DNA of 64,000 bases from Solenopsis invicta (taxonomy: Eukaryota; Arthropoda; Insecta; Hymenoptera; Formicidae): the NCBI RefSeq assembly GCF_016802725.1, contig NC_052670.1:8266141-8330140 (forward strand), in the 5' to 3' direction. The position numbers and the translations under genes are program-made. Below the pieces are notes generated by a model. It had not been told where the DNA came from. It ran no database searches and was given only the letters and a program-made list of their open reading frames with translations. Shown one piece after another: positions 25,550 to 38,559 of this stretch. How positions within the stretch are numbered: the first letter of the stretch is position 1; every line of letters begins with the position of its first letter.

Positions 25550-25625
<76 letters not shown>

Positions 25626-26159
25626 TAAATGCAGAGTGAGTGAGCGAGTGAGTGAGGGGGAGAGGGCGAGGGAGAGAGAGAACTTTAGTTACGAAGAATA
25701 GAACTAGCAGTGTGGAGCATGGAGTTATCCAGAGTTATCACTGCAATTTTAGTGAATCTGGCGGTGTTCTAAATACGGTAAAATATATTGTTGTTGCTTT
25801 TTCGTCATTGCCGAAGGCTTATCTAAATGAATTTGCATGGATTTACATATAAAGCGTGCGCACAGGAAAATCGACCAATCGCGGAGTTAAAGTGAAAGAT
25901 GTCACATCGTATTCTGTATAATACACCCGAGATCTGTTCTTTTCCGAGCTGCACCTGATGTACCTCGAGTGCTGCCTGCATGGATACATTATCAAGTGCC
26001 TCGGAGTGTTTTGGCTAATCTTTGAACGATCCATTTGATCTCCGGGAACATTTTTTCACGGCAGTGTGATTAACGATAATTTTCGTGAAAATTCAAGGCA
26101 GCGCGAACGTTCGAGATCACCGGAATGAACGCTTCTTTCTCGCTCGAAGACGCGGAGAG
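25300..26159 (+). promoter_or_regulatory. Possible promoter/first-exon region with a weak first-exon candidate
   Basis: CpG content rises here. A donor-like GACG|GTAAGC lies at 25363. A long (GA)n microsatellite covers 25537-25622. An ATG at 26125, MNASFSLEDAER, runs to a donor-like GAG|GTATTG after 26159, again in phase 2, compatible with the 30158 acceptor. The evidence is weak; I list it because it lies upstream of l(3)mbt on the same strand. Confidence 0.25.
25537..25622. repeat. (GA)n microsatellite
   Basis: About 40 GA units with a few interruptions on the left. Confidence 0.95.
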
Positions 26160-26367
26160 GTATTGCTCGTTTCATTTCGAGAATTTGTGAGAGAGTGCGG
26201 GAAAGAAAATAATAGAGAATTATATATTTATATATTTATGTGCCATTCGGAACGGTTTACTTGATACGCAGATCGATCAGTTTCAATTCTCGCGATCAAG
26301 ACCTCATTCCAATCGATTGCCTGTCAGCTGACGTTTGAAAACACAGTGTAACTTCTGGTATCCTATA

Positions 26368-26887
26368 TACAGGGTGTTCTGGAATTCGCGAATTAAAATA
26401 CTATAGCAAGAGAAATTAATTAAAATAGTTATTTGTAAATTTTTCTTTCAAACAGTAGTTCTTGAGATGTAAGGGCTGAAGCCAGTCAAAGATTTATGTT
26501 TAGACAGTCACCCGTGCGGTTACTAAAGCCCCATATACATCGGAATAGGAAATAAGAAACAAGAAATAAGGAACAACTTAATATATTAAATAAGGAAAAC
26601 AATGAAGCGGTTCCTTATTTAGCATATTGAACTATTCTTTATTTAAATGTTCTCTGATTCCTATTCTTATTATCTGTGCTTTACATTGCAATATACTTAA
26701 TATTATCGCACGCGCGATTCACGGACATGCGATTGTTGAAACGTAGTTTGTAATTGGCCAACTTTAAATCTTTGTATCTCAAAAACTACTGTTTGAGGTA
26801 AAAATTTACAAATAATTATTTTACTAATTTTTTTAGATAATTTTTTTGTTATATTATATTGATCCACATAATTTTGGACACCCTGTA
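26368..26887. mobile_element. Element with ACAGGGTGT termini and a nested inverted repeat
   Basis: The left end TATACAGGGTGTTC and right end GACACCCTGTATA are inverted repeats flanked by TA. Shared sequence inside the ends (CTCAAAAACTACTGTTTGA and its diverged complement) shows long arms. A second inverted repeat at about 26541-26671 (GGAATAGGAAATAAG against its complement) appears inserted in the middle. Confidence 0.65.
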
Positions 26888-26919
26888 TATTTAATATTCG
26901 TATTTATATGCACCAGGTT

Positions 26920-27310
26920 AGGTAGTTAAAAAGTTAAAAGTTAAACAACCCAACTAGTTAAAAAGTTAACAACCTTTGATTTATTACTTAATTAATTTTT
27001 AATGAGTTATTTTTAATTAATTTTAACTAATTATTTTTATAATACAAACTTTAACTTCATTTTTTTTTAAGTTAAAAATGCATCTATGTAAAAGAAAAAA
27101 AAACATTTCCATGTAAAAAACAATTCTTTACTTTTATAAACTAATTTTACAAATCAAATATTAAATTTATTTGATGATCCATACTTTCGTTATATTAATT
27201 TTTAAAAAATTACAACATTCTAATCTTTATTTAAAATATATAGCGTTTTCAAAGTTAACTTTTAATTTAACTTAATTTAATTTAAAAAATATTAACTTAC
27301 TTAACTCTCT
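26920..27310. repeat. AT-rich dispersed repeat copy
   Basis: Begins with AACTAGTTAAAAAGTTAAC-type words and shares AAATTTATTTGATGAT with copies near 17.1-17.6 kb (inverted) and 34.5-35.2 kb. Possibly a degenerate transposon; edges are imprecise. Confidence 0.5.
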
Positions 27311-28364
27311 CTCTCTCTCTTGCATATATATATTTTTGCAACAAATGTATGGAATACAGTCTGGAAAGTGTGTTGTTATGACTAGCATTTTTTTCAATTT
27401 AACATCGACAGTATTGTGCTTAGATAACTTAAAATTATCTAGATAAAGAAATGATAAATTATATGTAAATGTATCTTAGATAAGATAAAGATGATTTTAT
27501 TTTAATTTATATAAATAAGAGATAAAATTATATGTAGTTTTATTGAGATAAATTTTTAGATAATATTGCTATTGTGCGCGCTATGATATGGATATGAAAA
27601 TAACACATTTTTATTTTTTAAAAATAAAAGTTTTTTAAATAATTTAATCTGACAAAACATGTTCCTCTTCGAAATCAATATGCAAATAAAAATCAAAGTT
27701 AAAAAATGAAAAAATATATAACTCACATATATAATAACTGATACAATTCTTCATAAAAATTTTCGTATTTATAACATTAGGGCAATATTAATATTGCACT
27801 ACTATTTGTGATATCTTGGCTGCATCCCGACTGTTAGTATTAAAAATCTATAATTCACATATATTATAGATTTTTCTATACTGGCAATAAATTTTGGAAC
27901 GCATAACCTTGTTCACTTTGAAAAATTCTTTTTTTAAGATAATAAAATAATGACTTAGATATTGAGACTATAAGAACAATATTTCATTCTCATTATTGTT
28001 CTCATTATCTTAGATAATTTAAATAATATAACATTTTTTAAATTTAAGAGAAGATGAAGATAATATACATTATAATAATCTGGACATGGATAAAATAAAG
28101 TTATTTCTTTATTTACTTACGGTGTAGAGTTGTAGAGTAATATCGACTCCAAGTCTGTTTCTTGTGTGTTGAATTAATGCTTACAACGAACGATATATTT
28201 GAATATATTTAAAATTTGGCTACAACGAGGAATAGAAATTCAAGTGTCCATTTCTACTAATATAAATTAATTTTGATCTTAGTCCAACTTTATTTTTTTT
28301 TTTAATTCTAAGAAGAAATTCAAAGCTAATTTAGGTTGGTGGAAATGGGTATCAATGCAGTCCA

Positions 28365-28503
28365 GGGCACGTATTATGCATTTGTCCGGAATCGATTCCG
28401 ATCGGAATTATTCCGTTTTCCCTAGAAAACACAATAGAAATTTAGGGGAAAACGGAATAATTCCGATCGGAATCGATTCCGAACAAATGCGTAATACGTG
28501 CCC
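28365..28503. mobile_element. 139-bp palindromic MITE
   Basis: Arms GGGCACGTATTATGCATTTG and its near-perfect complement pair over about 58 bp around a 20-bp loop. The arms contain the self-complementary GGAATCGATTCC followed by GATCGGAATTATTCCG. Confidence 0.8.
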
Positions 28504-28599
28504 AGTACAGTGACAAAGAACATGCCTTGAGACTCACTCTACAGAAGGAAACGCTCGATTCATGCATATGCGCCGTTATAGGCTTGTTTTCTATTCCTG

Positions 28600-29620
28600 C
28601 ACTAGACTGCACTGGAACGTTCCTTCTTGCTTTCGCTAACTTTGAAACATCTATCTATTTCATTTTAAGTGTACACTTATTTAGAGAGTTCAGGAACAGA
28701 AAACAAACGGTATGTGTATCGTATAAAGGTAGACGACGCGAGTTATCGTGTTCCTTTTTTTTTGAAAGAGCGGGAGATATATCACAAAGACATTATCTTT
28801 TTTACTTGAAAGAGACCTTCATATTTTTGATAACGTAAAACGCGCGATTACATCGATTCGCACAATCGCGAAAAATGATTCGGTGAGTGGGAAGAGGGGA
28901 CGGGCAGGTTGTTCGATTCGAAATAAAAAAAAGCTGCCGGAAATGCGCGACGAGGAAGGAATGTTGGCGGCGCTGGTGTGGCGCAATTGGTCCGTTCACT
29001 GTGCGGCTCGCGGCGGCCAATGGGAGACCGAGCTACCGCGCCGTCGCCACTGCGCGTCCGGCCTATGGGGACGTAGCTGTGTGGCGACTAAAGGGCTCGA
29101 AACGCTCAAAATGTGTGCCGAGATTTTTGTTAAAAGTGTGTGAGTGGCGTGGCGAATTGCTCGTGGTTTGTCCGCGCGGGAAAACCGCCGACCGGGCAGC
29201 GGCGAAACGCGCGCGAACAACGACGATCCCGCCCGTGGGACGCAAGCTGCGTATCCATTCATTCCGAAAAGTGCCGTGCGTAACGCGCGTTGCCCCCTTT
29301 CATCGACTCCGAGCGACTCCGAACGATGCGCGATGGACGGTACGCCAAGTATCGCGTTTGAATAGGAAACTCACGAACGCCCACCCTCCGGCGGCGGCGT
29401 GTGCGAGGCTGAACTTTGCCGTTTTCGCCCACGGTGAATTTCAAAGCGTGTGAAAAGTGTGTGACGTTGAAACGTGACTGCTGTGCCACAGATACGACAC
29501 GAATCGTCATTCGGCGCGCCATTTAAAATCCGTACAACCATTCCTCGGGCGAGGCGGGCGTCTGCGATGTGCGAATTCGCGTGATAAACACAGCGTCGTT
29601 CGCTACTCTTTTTCATGAAC
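28600..29620 (+). promoter_or_regulatory. CpG-rich island, likely main promoter of l(3)mbt
   Basis: The densest CpG block in this part of the window lies 0.5-1.3 kb before the l(3)mbt start codon. A consensus donor (TCG|GTGAGT) follows 28880 and could end a noncoding first exon that joins the acceptor before 30158. Frames open through the island on both strands (one of 188 codons on plus) look compositional and lack any domain. Confidence 0.5.
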
Positions 29621-30158
29621 GAGGAACTTTGATTCCCTACGAATTATGTAACTGCTAATACGACGCGATATGCCGATGATAAACGCTACGCCCGCTAGGT
29701 TCGTAAAGTTATGTTTAGAACTTTGGGCCTTTAGGACATAGAATGCAATTTGTATTAGACTTTGTCTGATACAATGTCCGTTTATCGAGATTAAATAATA
29801 ATAGAACAATACGCGATTTGTTTTACGATTTTACGAAATTCGAATCGATCGGATGAAATGATTTATTGCGTTCGTGTAATTGTTTGATTTTGCAAAAGAT
29901 AACGTCCACACTATCGGTTAATATAAAATTAAGTGTAACTTTGGCATTATATAAATTAAATGCTGTTTTAAGATGGCATTTTTCACTCTTTGTCTGGATA
30001 GAACAAAAATTTAGATTATTGATGTTATGGTAATTCTTGAATTAATTTATTTTCTTTTAATATCTTTTTCTGAATTAGATGTGTAATAAGACACTTGTAA
30101 TGATAGTAACAAAGCATGAAAAGATATCATTTTTCAATCCGTACTATCTGTTAACAGA

Positions 30159-33100
30159 ATGGACGAAGAAATAGTAGTAGACGACGTTGAGGAACATAGC
30201 ACTGTGGATACGCAGCAGACGGATGATCCAACGACATCCGTTATGCCACTGCTGTACATCCAGCAAAATAAAGTACGTTCCACCAAATCGTCAAATGTAA
30301 ATCAAACCCTCGTTTCACCTAGCACACAACTCGCTGCCATTATTAATCCAGTTAAGAATCAGGTAATTATTAAAGATACGCATGTGTATGCAGTATGGTG
30401 GTATATATATCTTGCTTAAACTGGATTTCTATTTTGCAACTTGTCTGGTGAAGTTGAAAAACTTTTCATGTAGATTACATCGACGTAGATTATATCAATG
30501 TTTACAACTTGTATCTTATATAAGTGCTTTAACTTAATGAATGAATGAATGAAGAACGTACAAGCAAAGCGAGTTCTAATAACCTAAAATTAAATGTGCA
30601 CCTTTCAAGGTGTTGTATTGTATGATATTTTATATATATACATTAAAAAAATATAAATATATACTGTGGAAACAAATTGTAACTGTACTAAAACTGTATA
30701 GCTTACATGAGCACACATGTTTATACATATATATATAATATAGATCATGGAGTACACATACATATATATGTATATAGGTCTTATAGCTTTACAAGATGTC
30801 ATGTGTAGGTGGTAGTAGTGTGTGAAATATCTCCTCGTAGTAAATATAGATTTGGTCAACAGATATTGCATACAGTGAAACTCAAGTGAAAAGATGTGCA
30901 TAAATTTAATTCTCTTGTTGAGAAAGCATATTTAAATACTTATGATTGTTGAATTTTGTTGTATTTTATACAATGTGCCATTTTACTATACTAGGTACAT
31001 TGACAGATAAGAAGTGGATATTGATTAGTTTAGTTATTTGTAATTAATATGGGCATTAAAAATTCTCATCATATTTAAATACTTTCAAGTTGAGTTTTGG
31101 AAAATGTGACTTGGAAATTTTATTAAAATGTAAAATTATTATTTATACTAAGACTTAAAACTATTATTTATGTTATAACTGGATTATGTAGGTTTTAACT
31201 TTTATCAAGTTAATTTTAGATAGCAAGGCCATTTAACTTTTATTCTCAATTATGATTGAATCAAATAAGGTGTATTTAACTTTTATTCTAGATTGTGACT
31301 GGACAAAATAAGGTGTTTATACAAGGGTCCAATCAGGTATCTACGTCTCAAAGTAAACAACACATTGTGATTCATCGTTCACCAATAAATACAGTGAGCA
31401 CTGCAGCAACTTCACAGGCTCAAAAACATATTTTACTTAGAAAGTCTACATCTACGGCTCAGATAGTGCCCTTGAATACAACGCAAGGGAATCAAACTAA
31501 TGCACAAGTGGGAAAACATACATTTGCGTATTTGGGAACTCTCATTAAACCTAATAAATCACGAGAATCTGTTGTTATACCTGCAGGTGAGGAATTTTTT
31601 GAATTTTATACATTTTTAGGTAGCCACTTTGTACTTTGTCAGCTTATGTAATATGGATAGAAACTAAAATTTTCCTTAGTACTTTTCTTATATACAAGGT
31701 CTCTGAGATCCCAGTGAAAGTTCAAAACTATCAAATTTATTATGTCAAAATATTTATTATTGGGAAAAATCGAGAAAACCTGAAATTTTTAGGGAATTTA
31801 TTTGTTATCCTCGGAAATAATGGATTTTATATTTGTAATTAGGAAAATTTTTGGAATTTTATTTTTAAATTTAAATTCTATCTTTTTTTGAAAAATTGTT
31901 TTTTCTCGATAATGATTATCAATAAATATGGCACATAGATTCTCGTATAACTTGTGAGTTTTTATTTAAAAAAAATAATGACAATGCTTTGTTCTCAATT
32001 AATATTTAATCACTTTTTGAATTCTGTATTTCCAATAAGCTAAATTTGTGTATTGTGGTCAGATCGTTATATATACCATATTTAGTTCATATTATTTCTC
32101 TCTAATACTTTTACAAATATAATTTTGAAACCCAAGTTGCTTTTCTTTGTGATTGTATTATTAAGGATTATTAAAAGATAAATTTATTTTGAAGTTGTGC
32201 ATTATAAAATTTTCTAATCTTGGAATTTTGCATAAAATTCTTGAAAAAGCTGGGAATTTTTTACAAAATTGGAGTAATTTTCTCTCCCCTCCCCCCCTTC
32301 TGTATATGGAATTTATTATAGAATTATTAAATAGTAAATAGAGGGGTTATGATTTTTGATTTTTATTTAGTACAACTTTACATTACTTTAAAATGAATAG
32401 ATTATTTTTAACTCAGTTACAATAGATTAAAGTAGGAAATAAATTAATTATAATGCGATTATTTTCTCGAGCGTGTGAAAAGATTTCTATTTTATAACTT
32501 TAAACAATGTCAATATCGGTATATCGTTGCGCAATTATAAAAACGACACTTCTATTACATAATGTGATGCGATCAATCGAACTTATTACAAATTTCATCC
32601 ATTTAACCGTTTTTTAGATATGACAATCGTATTTCCGTTCAACTCGATGATTTAAATATAAGATAACTATCTTGGTAAATGGACACATCTATATTCGAAT
32701 ATTTACATAAAAATTTATTAAATTTTACATGCTCTTTTTATTATTATATTAAAATTATTTTAAAATATGTAAATATAGGTATGCATGCATCTCCGATCTG
32801 TCTGTTCTTTTTAATTGAACTTCTTGTATAGTTCTTTTCTCTGTCTTTTTTTCTCTTCTCTGTCTTTTTCTCAGTTCTTTTTTTCTGTCCAATGAAAAAA
32901 GAAAAAGACGAAAGATGAACCGTATAGGTTCAACTGAAAAGAACAGACCTATCGTCGTGTCTTTTGATAGTAAAAAAAAAAAAAAAAAAAACTGCATAAT
33001 GACAATGTAACAATACCACTATTGTTAAAAGTTATAGAATAGGTCTCGGCATTCTAATTAATATATACGTAGAGTTAATTTATTAATTCTGAGTGAACAC

Positions 33101-33281
33101 ACAGTATATTTCCAGTGATCACGTGGGTTTGTTACGTTCGTCGTTATTTTTTCTTCCTTGGCTTTTTGTAATGGCTTTAGGGCCTTGAGTCCCATCTTTT
33201 TTCTTTTTTTTTTTTTAGAGAGGGGAGCCGTTCATATAGTTTAGCTGGTTTCAGAAGTAACAGTTACTAACACGTGTTGTT

Positions 33282-33341
<60 letters not shown>

Positions 33342-36300
33342 CCCATTATCGTATAAACCTATTATCATGTAAACCCATTGTCATGTAAACCCACGTGATT
33401 GAAGGGCTAGGATTAATTTTTTAAATAAATTATTCGTGCATCTATACTTATTTAACACTGCAACTTTTAATAGGAGCTTTAACACAGACTCAGATAACCA
33501 CCAAACCCAAATTGGTAATTACACCAGTGATATCGCAATTAGCTCAAACATCGACAAGTACCACGAGTGGCTCTCAGAGCCAACCTGGCAAACACATGGC
33601 GAATTTAATTTTGCCAGTGAACATTCCTCAACAAAGTGGCACCACAAAATCTAGTATGTTTAATTTAAAAATTAATAATGGTCAACTCAGTACGGAAAGC
33701 AAAGGTACCATAACAGGTATAGATATAAATTTTTAATTAGCATAATTATTTGATTTGACGTTTATTATTTTAAAGTAAAATATAAATTATATTGTTTTGT
33801 GCAATTTTAGTGTTACGTGAATCAAAAACGACAAATTCAACAACACATCCACCACCACTGCATCCGATAGCAAAAATGAGTCTTTTAAATGCAAACAAGG
33901 GTAATTCCAATTCCATAGACAGTATAAAAATTACTGAAAATCCAGATTCAGCTGTTATTACACCAATTCCGAAAAAGGAAGATAATCAGCCAGAAAAACG
34001 AAAAAAGACAATTAGCAACATATTACGAGGTTCTACTGAAAAACGGATGAAGAAGCAAAATATTCCAAAATCTCCTCAAGACAGTCTAGCTGATACTAAT
34101 TATGCATTGAGCAGTCCAGAGTCTGAGCAAGATAAAGATAAAAAGGCTCAAAATGATGATGATATCACATTGATTAAAGTTATTCCTAGTGAGGATAAAG
34201 TTTCCAAACTTAATACAAATGTGGATGATGATATAAAAATAGAAATAATTAAAACTCCAACAAACAGTAACATTGAGACATCACCGGATATTAAGACTGA
34301 AGCAAAGAGTAACAATTATGATGAGACAAAAGAACAATTGAATCAGAATAAAAATTTGGATGCTTCTAAAGTTTTAGACTGGAAAGATGGTGTTGGTACT
34401 TTACCTGGAAGTAATTTACAGGTAAGACAGTATATGTAGTAATATCTATAAAAATATAAGTTTTATTTACAGGATTGGGTAATAACTAGTTAAAGAGTTA
34501 AAAGTTAAACAATATTAAAAAATTAAAAACTTTTAACTTAGTTAATTATAAATGAGTCAACTTTTAACTTTAACTTTTAAAACTTGAACTTTTTTCTATA
34601 TTTAAAAGCTGTGTAAAGAGAACAATATTTGCATAAAAAAAAATGATTCTTTGTTATTTTATATAAATTTAAGTTATAAATAAAATATGAAATTTATTTG
34701 ATGATTATATTGTAATTGTTTTGTTATACATAGTAAACTAATTTAAAAAAATATGACATTTTAGTTTAACAAACAATGATCATAAGTCATAATAATTTTA
34801 AAAATTAAAAAAAAAATTTTTAATTTAACTTAATTTAATCTTATTTTTAATTTAGAAGAAAGTTAAAATTTATGTGTCTTAAAAGTAACTAGTTAAAGTT
34901 TATTCAAAATTTATTCATAATTAAGTTCAAAGTTATTAACTTTTAACTTTATTGTTTAACTTAATCTTTTGATTAGTTACTATCCAGTCTTATATGTTTA
35001 CAAATATAATGTCATAAAGCATTATAATGTTCGTAATGGCATAGTTTTTTTTATGTATAAACTTATATTTTTTTTATACATATTACTACATATAACTGTC
35101 TTATCTGTAATTTAAGTTATTTTAATTTTAACGTAACTTTTATTTAAATTAGTTTTTTGTCTATCAATTTTTAATGTAATTGAATTAATTTTAATTTTTA
35201 TTTATTATTTTTAACTTGAATTTTTTAACTTAGTTAAAAAAATATTAACTTAGTCAACGCGCTGCGTACATATATATATACATGAATGATTATTTATTTT
35301 TTTTTGTATATTTTTTAGTTTCGTATGAATGAATTCGGCATTATGGAGGTATTAGATGAAGATGAAAGCAATAAGCAGAATAAGGATGGTATTGGTGATA
35401 AAGAAAATGTATGTTTAACGCAAAATTCCTCGAAGACCAGTTCAGGAACCGTTAATACTAACATAGAGAAAAAAGGTAATTTACAATTACTGTATCTTGT
35501 GACGAATATTTTAGATATAAATATTTATAATGTTAAAATGAAATATATTTTATTTAGCTGATGACAGAAAATCTAGATCGGTAAGTGCAGATACTGTATA
35601 TCATTGCGAAGCTTGTGGATGTTACGGATTGGCTGCTGAATTTGAAAGTCCAATATCGTGTAGTCCTTCTTGTACGGAGGTGATAGAGGCTAGAAAACAA
35701 CCTACAAATCGAAAGGACAAAGATCTAAAGTATGTATTATATACATACAGACTTAATATGTACATACACACACATGTGTATGTATGTGTGTGTATATATA
35801 TATATATATATGTATATAAATTATCTATAAAACTTATTCACATATGAATATTTATACAGAGAAGTACGCATGAAAAAGAAACGCAAAAGATTGTTACAAG
35901 AACCACAGTGGTCAAAGGAAATAGATGAAAGGTCTGATGATAAGATAAAATTAGAGATGGATGAGGAAAAAGACACGATGGCAGGTATAGATGACGAGAT
36001 TCAAGGAGACTCGTCAGAATCGAAGGTAAATCGAATGTAATAAATAATTAATTGAATTAAATTAAATTAAATGCATTAAAAATTAAAATTTATAACTTAT
36101 TAATATTATTTCATGTGCAGTATCCTTGGCAAAGAGGAAAGCTAGGTTTTTCATGGCCAAAGTACCTTGAACATTGTAAAGCAAAAGCAGCACCTGTTAA
36201 GTTATTCAAAGATCCTTTTCCCTATAGTAAAAATCATTTTAGAGTTGGAATGAAATTGGAAGGCATTGATCCAGAACATCCTTCTCGATATTGTGTTCTG

Positions 36301-38559
36301 ACCATTGCCGAAGTTGTAGGTAAGTCATTAAGACAATATACATTCTATTTTAGTATTATAACAAAAGTATAAAATGTGTGATGTTATTTAGGTTATCGAA
36401 TGCGTCTGCATTTTGATGGTTATCCAGAAAATTATGATTTCTGGGTAAATGCAGATAGCATGAATATATTTCCTGCTGGTTGGGCTGAGAAAAATGGCAA
36501 GAAATTGAATCCACCAAAGGGTTATACATCTGCAAACTTTAATTGGAATGCATATCTAAAAATATGTAAAGCGCCTGTTGCAGCAAAGAATCTATTCCCG
36601 AATAAAGGTGCGTTGCACCCTGTCTTTCCTACGGGCTTTCGAGTGGGCATGAAGTTGGAGGCAGTGGATAGGAAACATTCTTCGTTACTTTGCGTCGCTA
36701 CCATAGCAGGTTTAATGGATTCTCGAATATTAGTCCATTTTGATTCATGGGACGAGGTGTATGATTATTGGGCTGATGCGAGTTCACCATATATTCATCC
36801 TGTCGGATGGTCTCATCACAATGGACGTGTTTTAATGCCACCGAATAGTAAGAAATTGGAAATACATCATAATTTACTTATTCTTCCACTCATACTTAAA
36901 CATAATATGTATTTATTAATATAGATTATAAGGATACCAAATCATTCACTTGGGATGCATATTTGAGAGAAACTGGCTCATTGGCTGCTCCAGCCAGGGC
37001 ATTCAAACAACGTCCACCATGTGCGTTCAGACGTGGTATGAAATTGGAAGTAGTGGACAAGCGGGTTCCACAACTGATCAGAGTAGCAACAGTGGAAGAT
37101 GTGAAAGACCACCTGTTTGTATTGATTACATATCTAAGTATTTTTGTCTTTATAGCAGGATAATAATTATGTATTTTTTATTTATTTATATAGATTGAAG
37201 ATAAAATTCGATGGGTGGCCCGATAATCACGCCTATTGGGTTGACGATGATTCACCTGATATTCATCCTGTGGGCTGGTGTTCAAAAACTGGTCATCCAC
37301 TGGAACCACCACTTAGTAAGCAGTTACCTTTTATACTATACTATATTACATTTTATATGTTATAGAATATTTTAGAATATTCTATCACATGTAATTGATT
37401 TCTTTTTATTATTGCATAGCACCCGATAATTTGAATGATCGACCGGAATGTGGCACGTATGGTTGTCGAGGTATAGGACATGTAAAAGGACCTAAATTTG
37501 CAACGCATAATTCAGCATCTGGTTGTCCGTATTCTCCCCAAAATTTAAATAAATCAGGACAAATGCCTGATAGACTTAATTTGACGAAAGGACAGGACTC
37601 TCACGAAGCCTATGATTACGAGCAGGATTTACAAGAAAAAATAAAATTAGAAAAAAGTGACAGAATAAAAATAGAGAAGTCTGAAAAGTCCGATAAGCTT
37701 TTGTTCTCAGACGAGGGGATATTAATGATCGAGAAAGAGATAAAGGAAGAAGGAGATTCGTCAGATAAAAACGACAAATGTGAAAATAGATCAGAAAATT
37801 CAGACAAGTATGTTGAATGTAACAATACTAATATATTGAATGGTTATGAAATGATTGCTATTTATTTATATAATTTTGTTGATTAAGGTCTAACAAGTTC
37901 AAGAATCTGCATAGCGACGGACAAACGGATGATGATGAAGTTTCGAGAAAACGGAGAAAAAGGTTTGTTACTTAAGCCATGAAAGTGGATCTTTTCATAT
38001 TTATTTATATTTGTATAATATTATAGTTCAATGTTAATATATTTTTAGGCATCCCAATTCGGATGAGTCTTTGTTTTCTGTTTCCAATGTTACATATGGC
38101 GATCTACATTGGAGTACCACTTCTTATGCTGCAAACATACCGGTCAAACAATTGCGTAAAGAATTGTATCAATCTGTATATAATCCAGGATATAATCCTT
38201 TGCCGAATGCACCACATATATGGGCGAAACATAGTAATGCCTTAAACAGAGTAGTATCGAAGCAGACAACGAATCCACGACGATGGTCTAATGAAGAAGT
38301 GATTAAATTTATACAGAGCATGCCTAATTGTGCTGAAGCTGGGAATGTTATTAGGCAGAACGTAAGTTTCAAACAAGTACATATTAATAATAACTTAAAT
38401 AACGTTGTTATACTGTTTTTTTTTATTTTTTAGAATATCGATGGTGAGGCATTTTTAATGTTGACTCAAGAGGATTTGGTATCGGTACTACGTCTGCGAC
38501 TCGGGCCTGCGATTAAGTTGTATAATAGTATAGTTTTACTACGTCAAAAAGCATCGTGA
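30159..38559 (+). CDS. l(3)mbt: Lethal(3)malignant brain tumor protein (L3MBTL family), complete
   Basis: Fifteen coding exons: 30159-30362, 31292-31586, 33474-33716, 33811-34421, 35319-35475, 35558-35729, 35860-36025, 36121-36319, 36392-36847, 36925-37114, 37194-37315, 37420-37807, 37888-37962, 38049-38361 and 38434-38559. All phases agree; the product is 1238 aa. Domains: Ser/Thr/Gln-rich then charged N-terminal half; FCS zinc finger (HCEACGCYGL...CSPSC, about 520-545); three MBT repeats (about 617-938) with GMKLE and DIHPVGW signatures; C2HC finger (ECGTYGCRGIGH...GCPYS, about 948-975); C-terminal SAM domain (about 1160-1238). Known role: the MBT repeats read mono- and dimethyl-lysine on histones and repress transcription; in Drosophila loss de-represses germline genes and causes brain tumours. 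The start has an acceptor one base before it. The two donors after 37114 and 37962 are GTTTGT, weaker than the rest; homology fixes the first. Confidence 0.95.
31680..32300. repeat. Dispersed repeat copy in an l(3)mbt intron
   Basis: Words such as GAAATTTTTAGGGAATTTAT, TCAATAAATATGGCA and AAAATTCTTGAAAAAGCTGG have counterparts in the same order near 59.8-60.4 kb. Diverged copies of one interspersed element; edges are imprecise. Confidence 0.45.
33288..33340. repeat. (TA)n microsatellite in l(3)mbt intron 2
   Basis: About 26 TA units, followed by a short AACCCATTRTCRTGTA direct repeat. Confidence 0.95.
34470..35250. repeat. AT-rich dispersed repeat in an l(3)mbt intron
   Basis: Starts AACTAGTTAAAGAGTTAAAA and is dense in TTAACTTTTAACTT words. 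Shares the order of several words with the 26.9-27.3 kb copy. Confidence 0.5.

Larger units (their letters stand above)
26160..28364. other. Repeat-rich spacer or intron
   Basis: Holds the ACAGGGTGT-ended element (26368-26887) and an AT-rich dispersed repeat (about 26920-27310). I see no gene in the remainder (27310-28364), which is AT-rich. Confidence 0.55.

Noticed and set aside
28887..29453. 188-codon plus-strand frame before l(3)mbt
   Set aside because: Arg/Ala-rich composition of a CpG island, overlapped by open frames on the other strand, with no domain or splice link.
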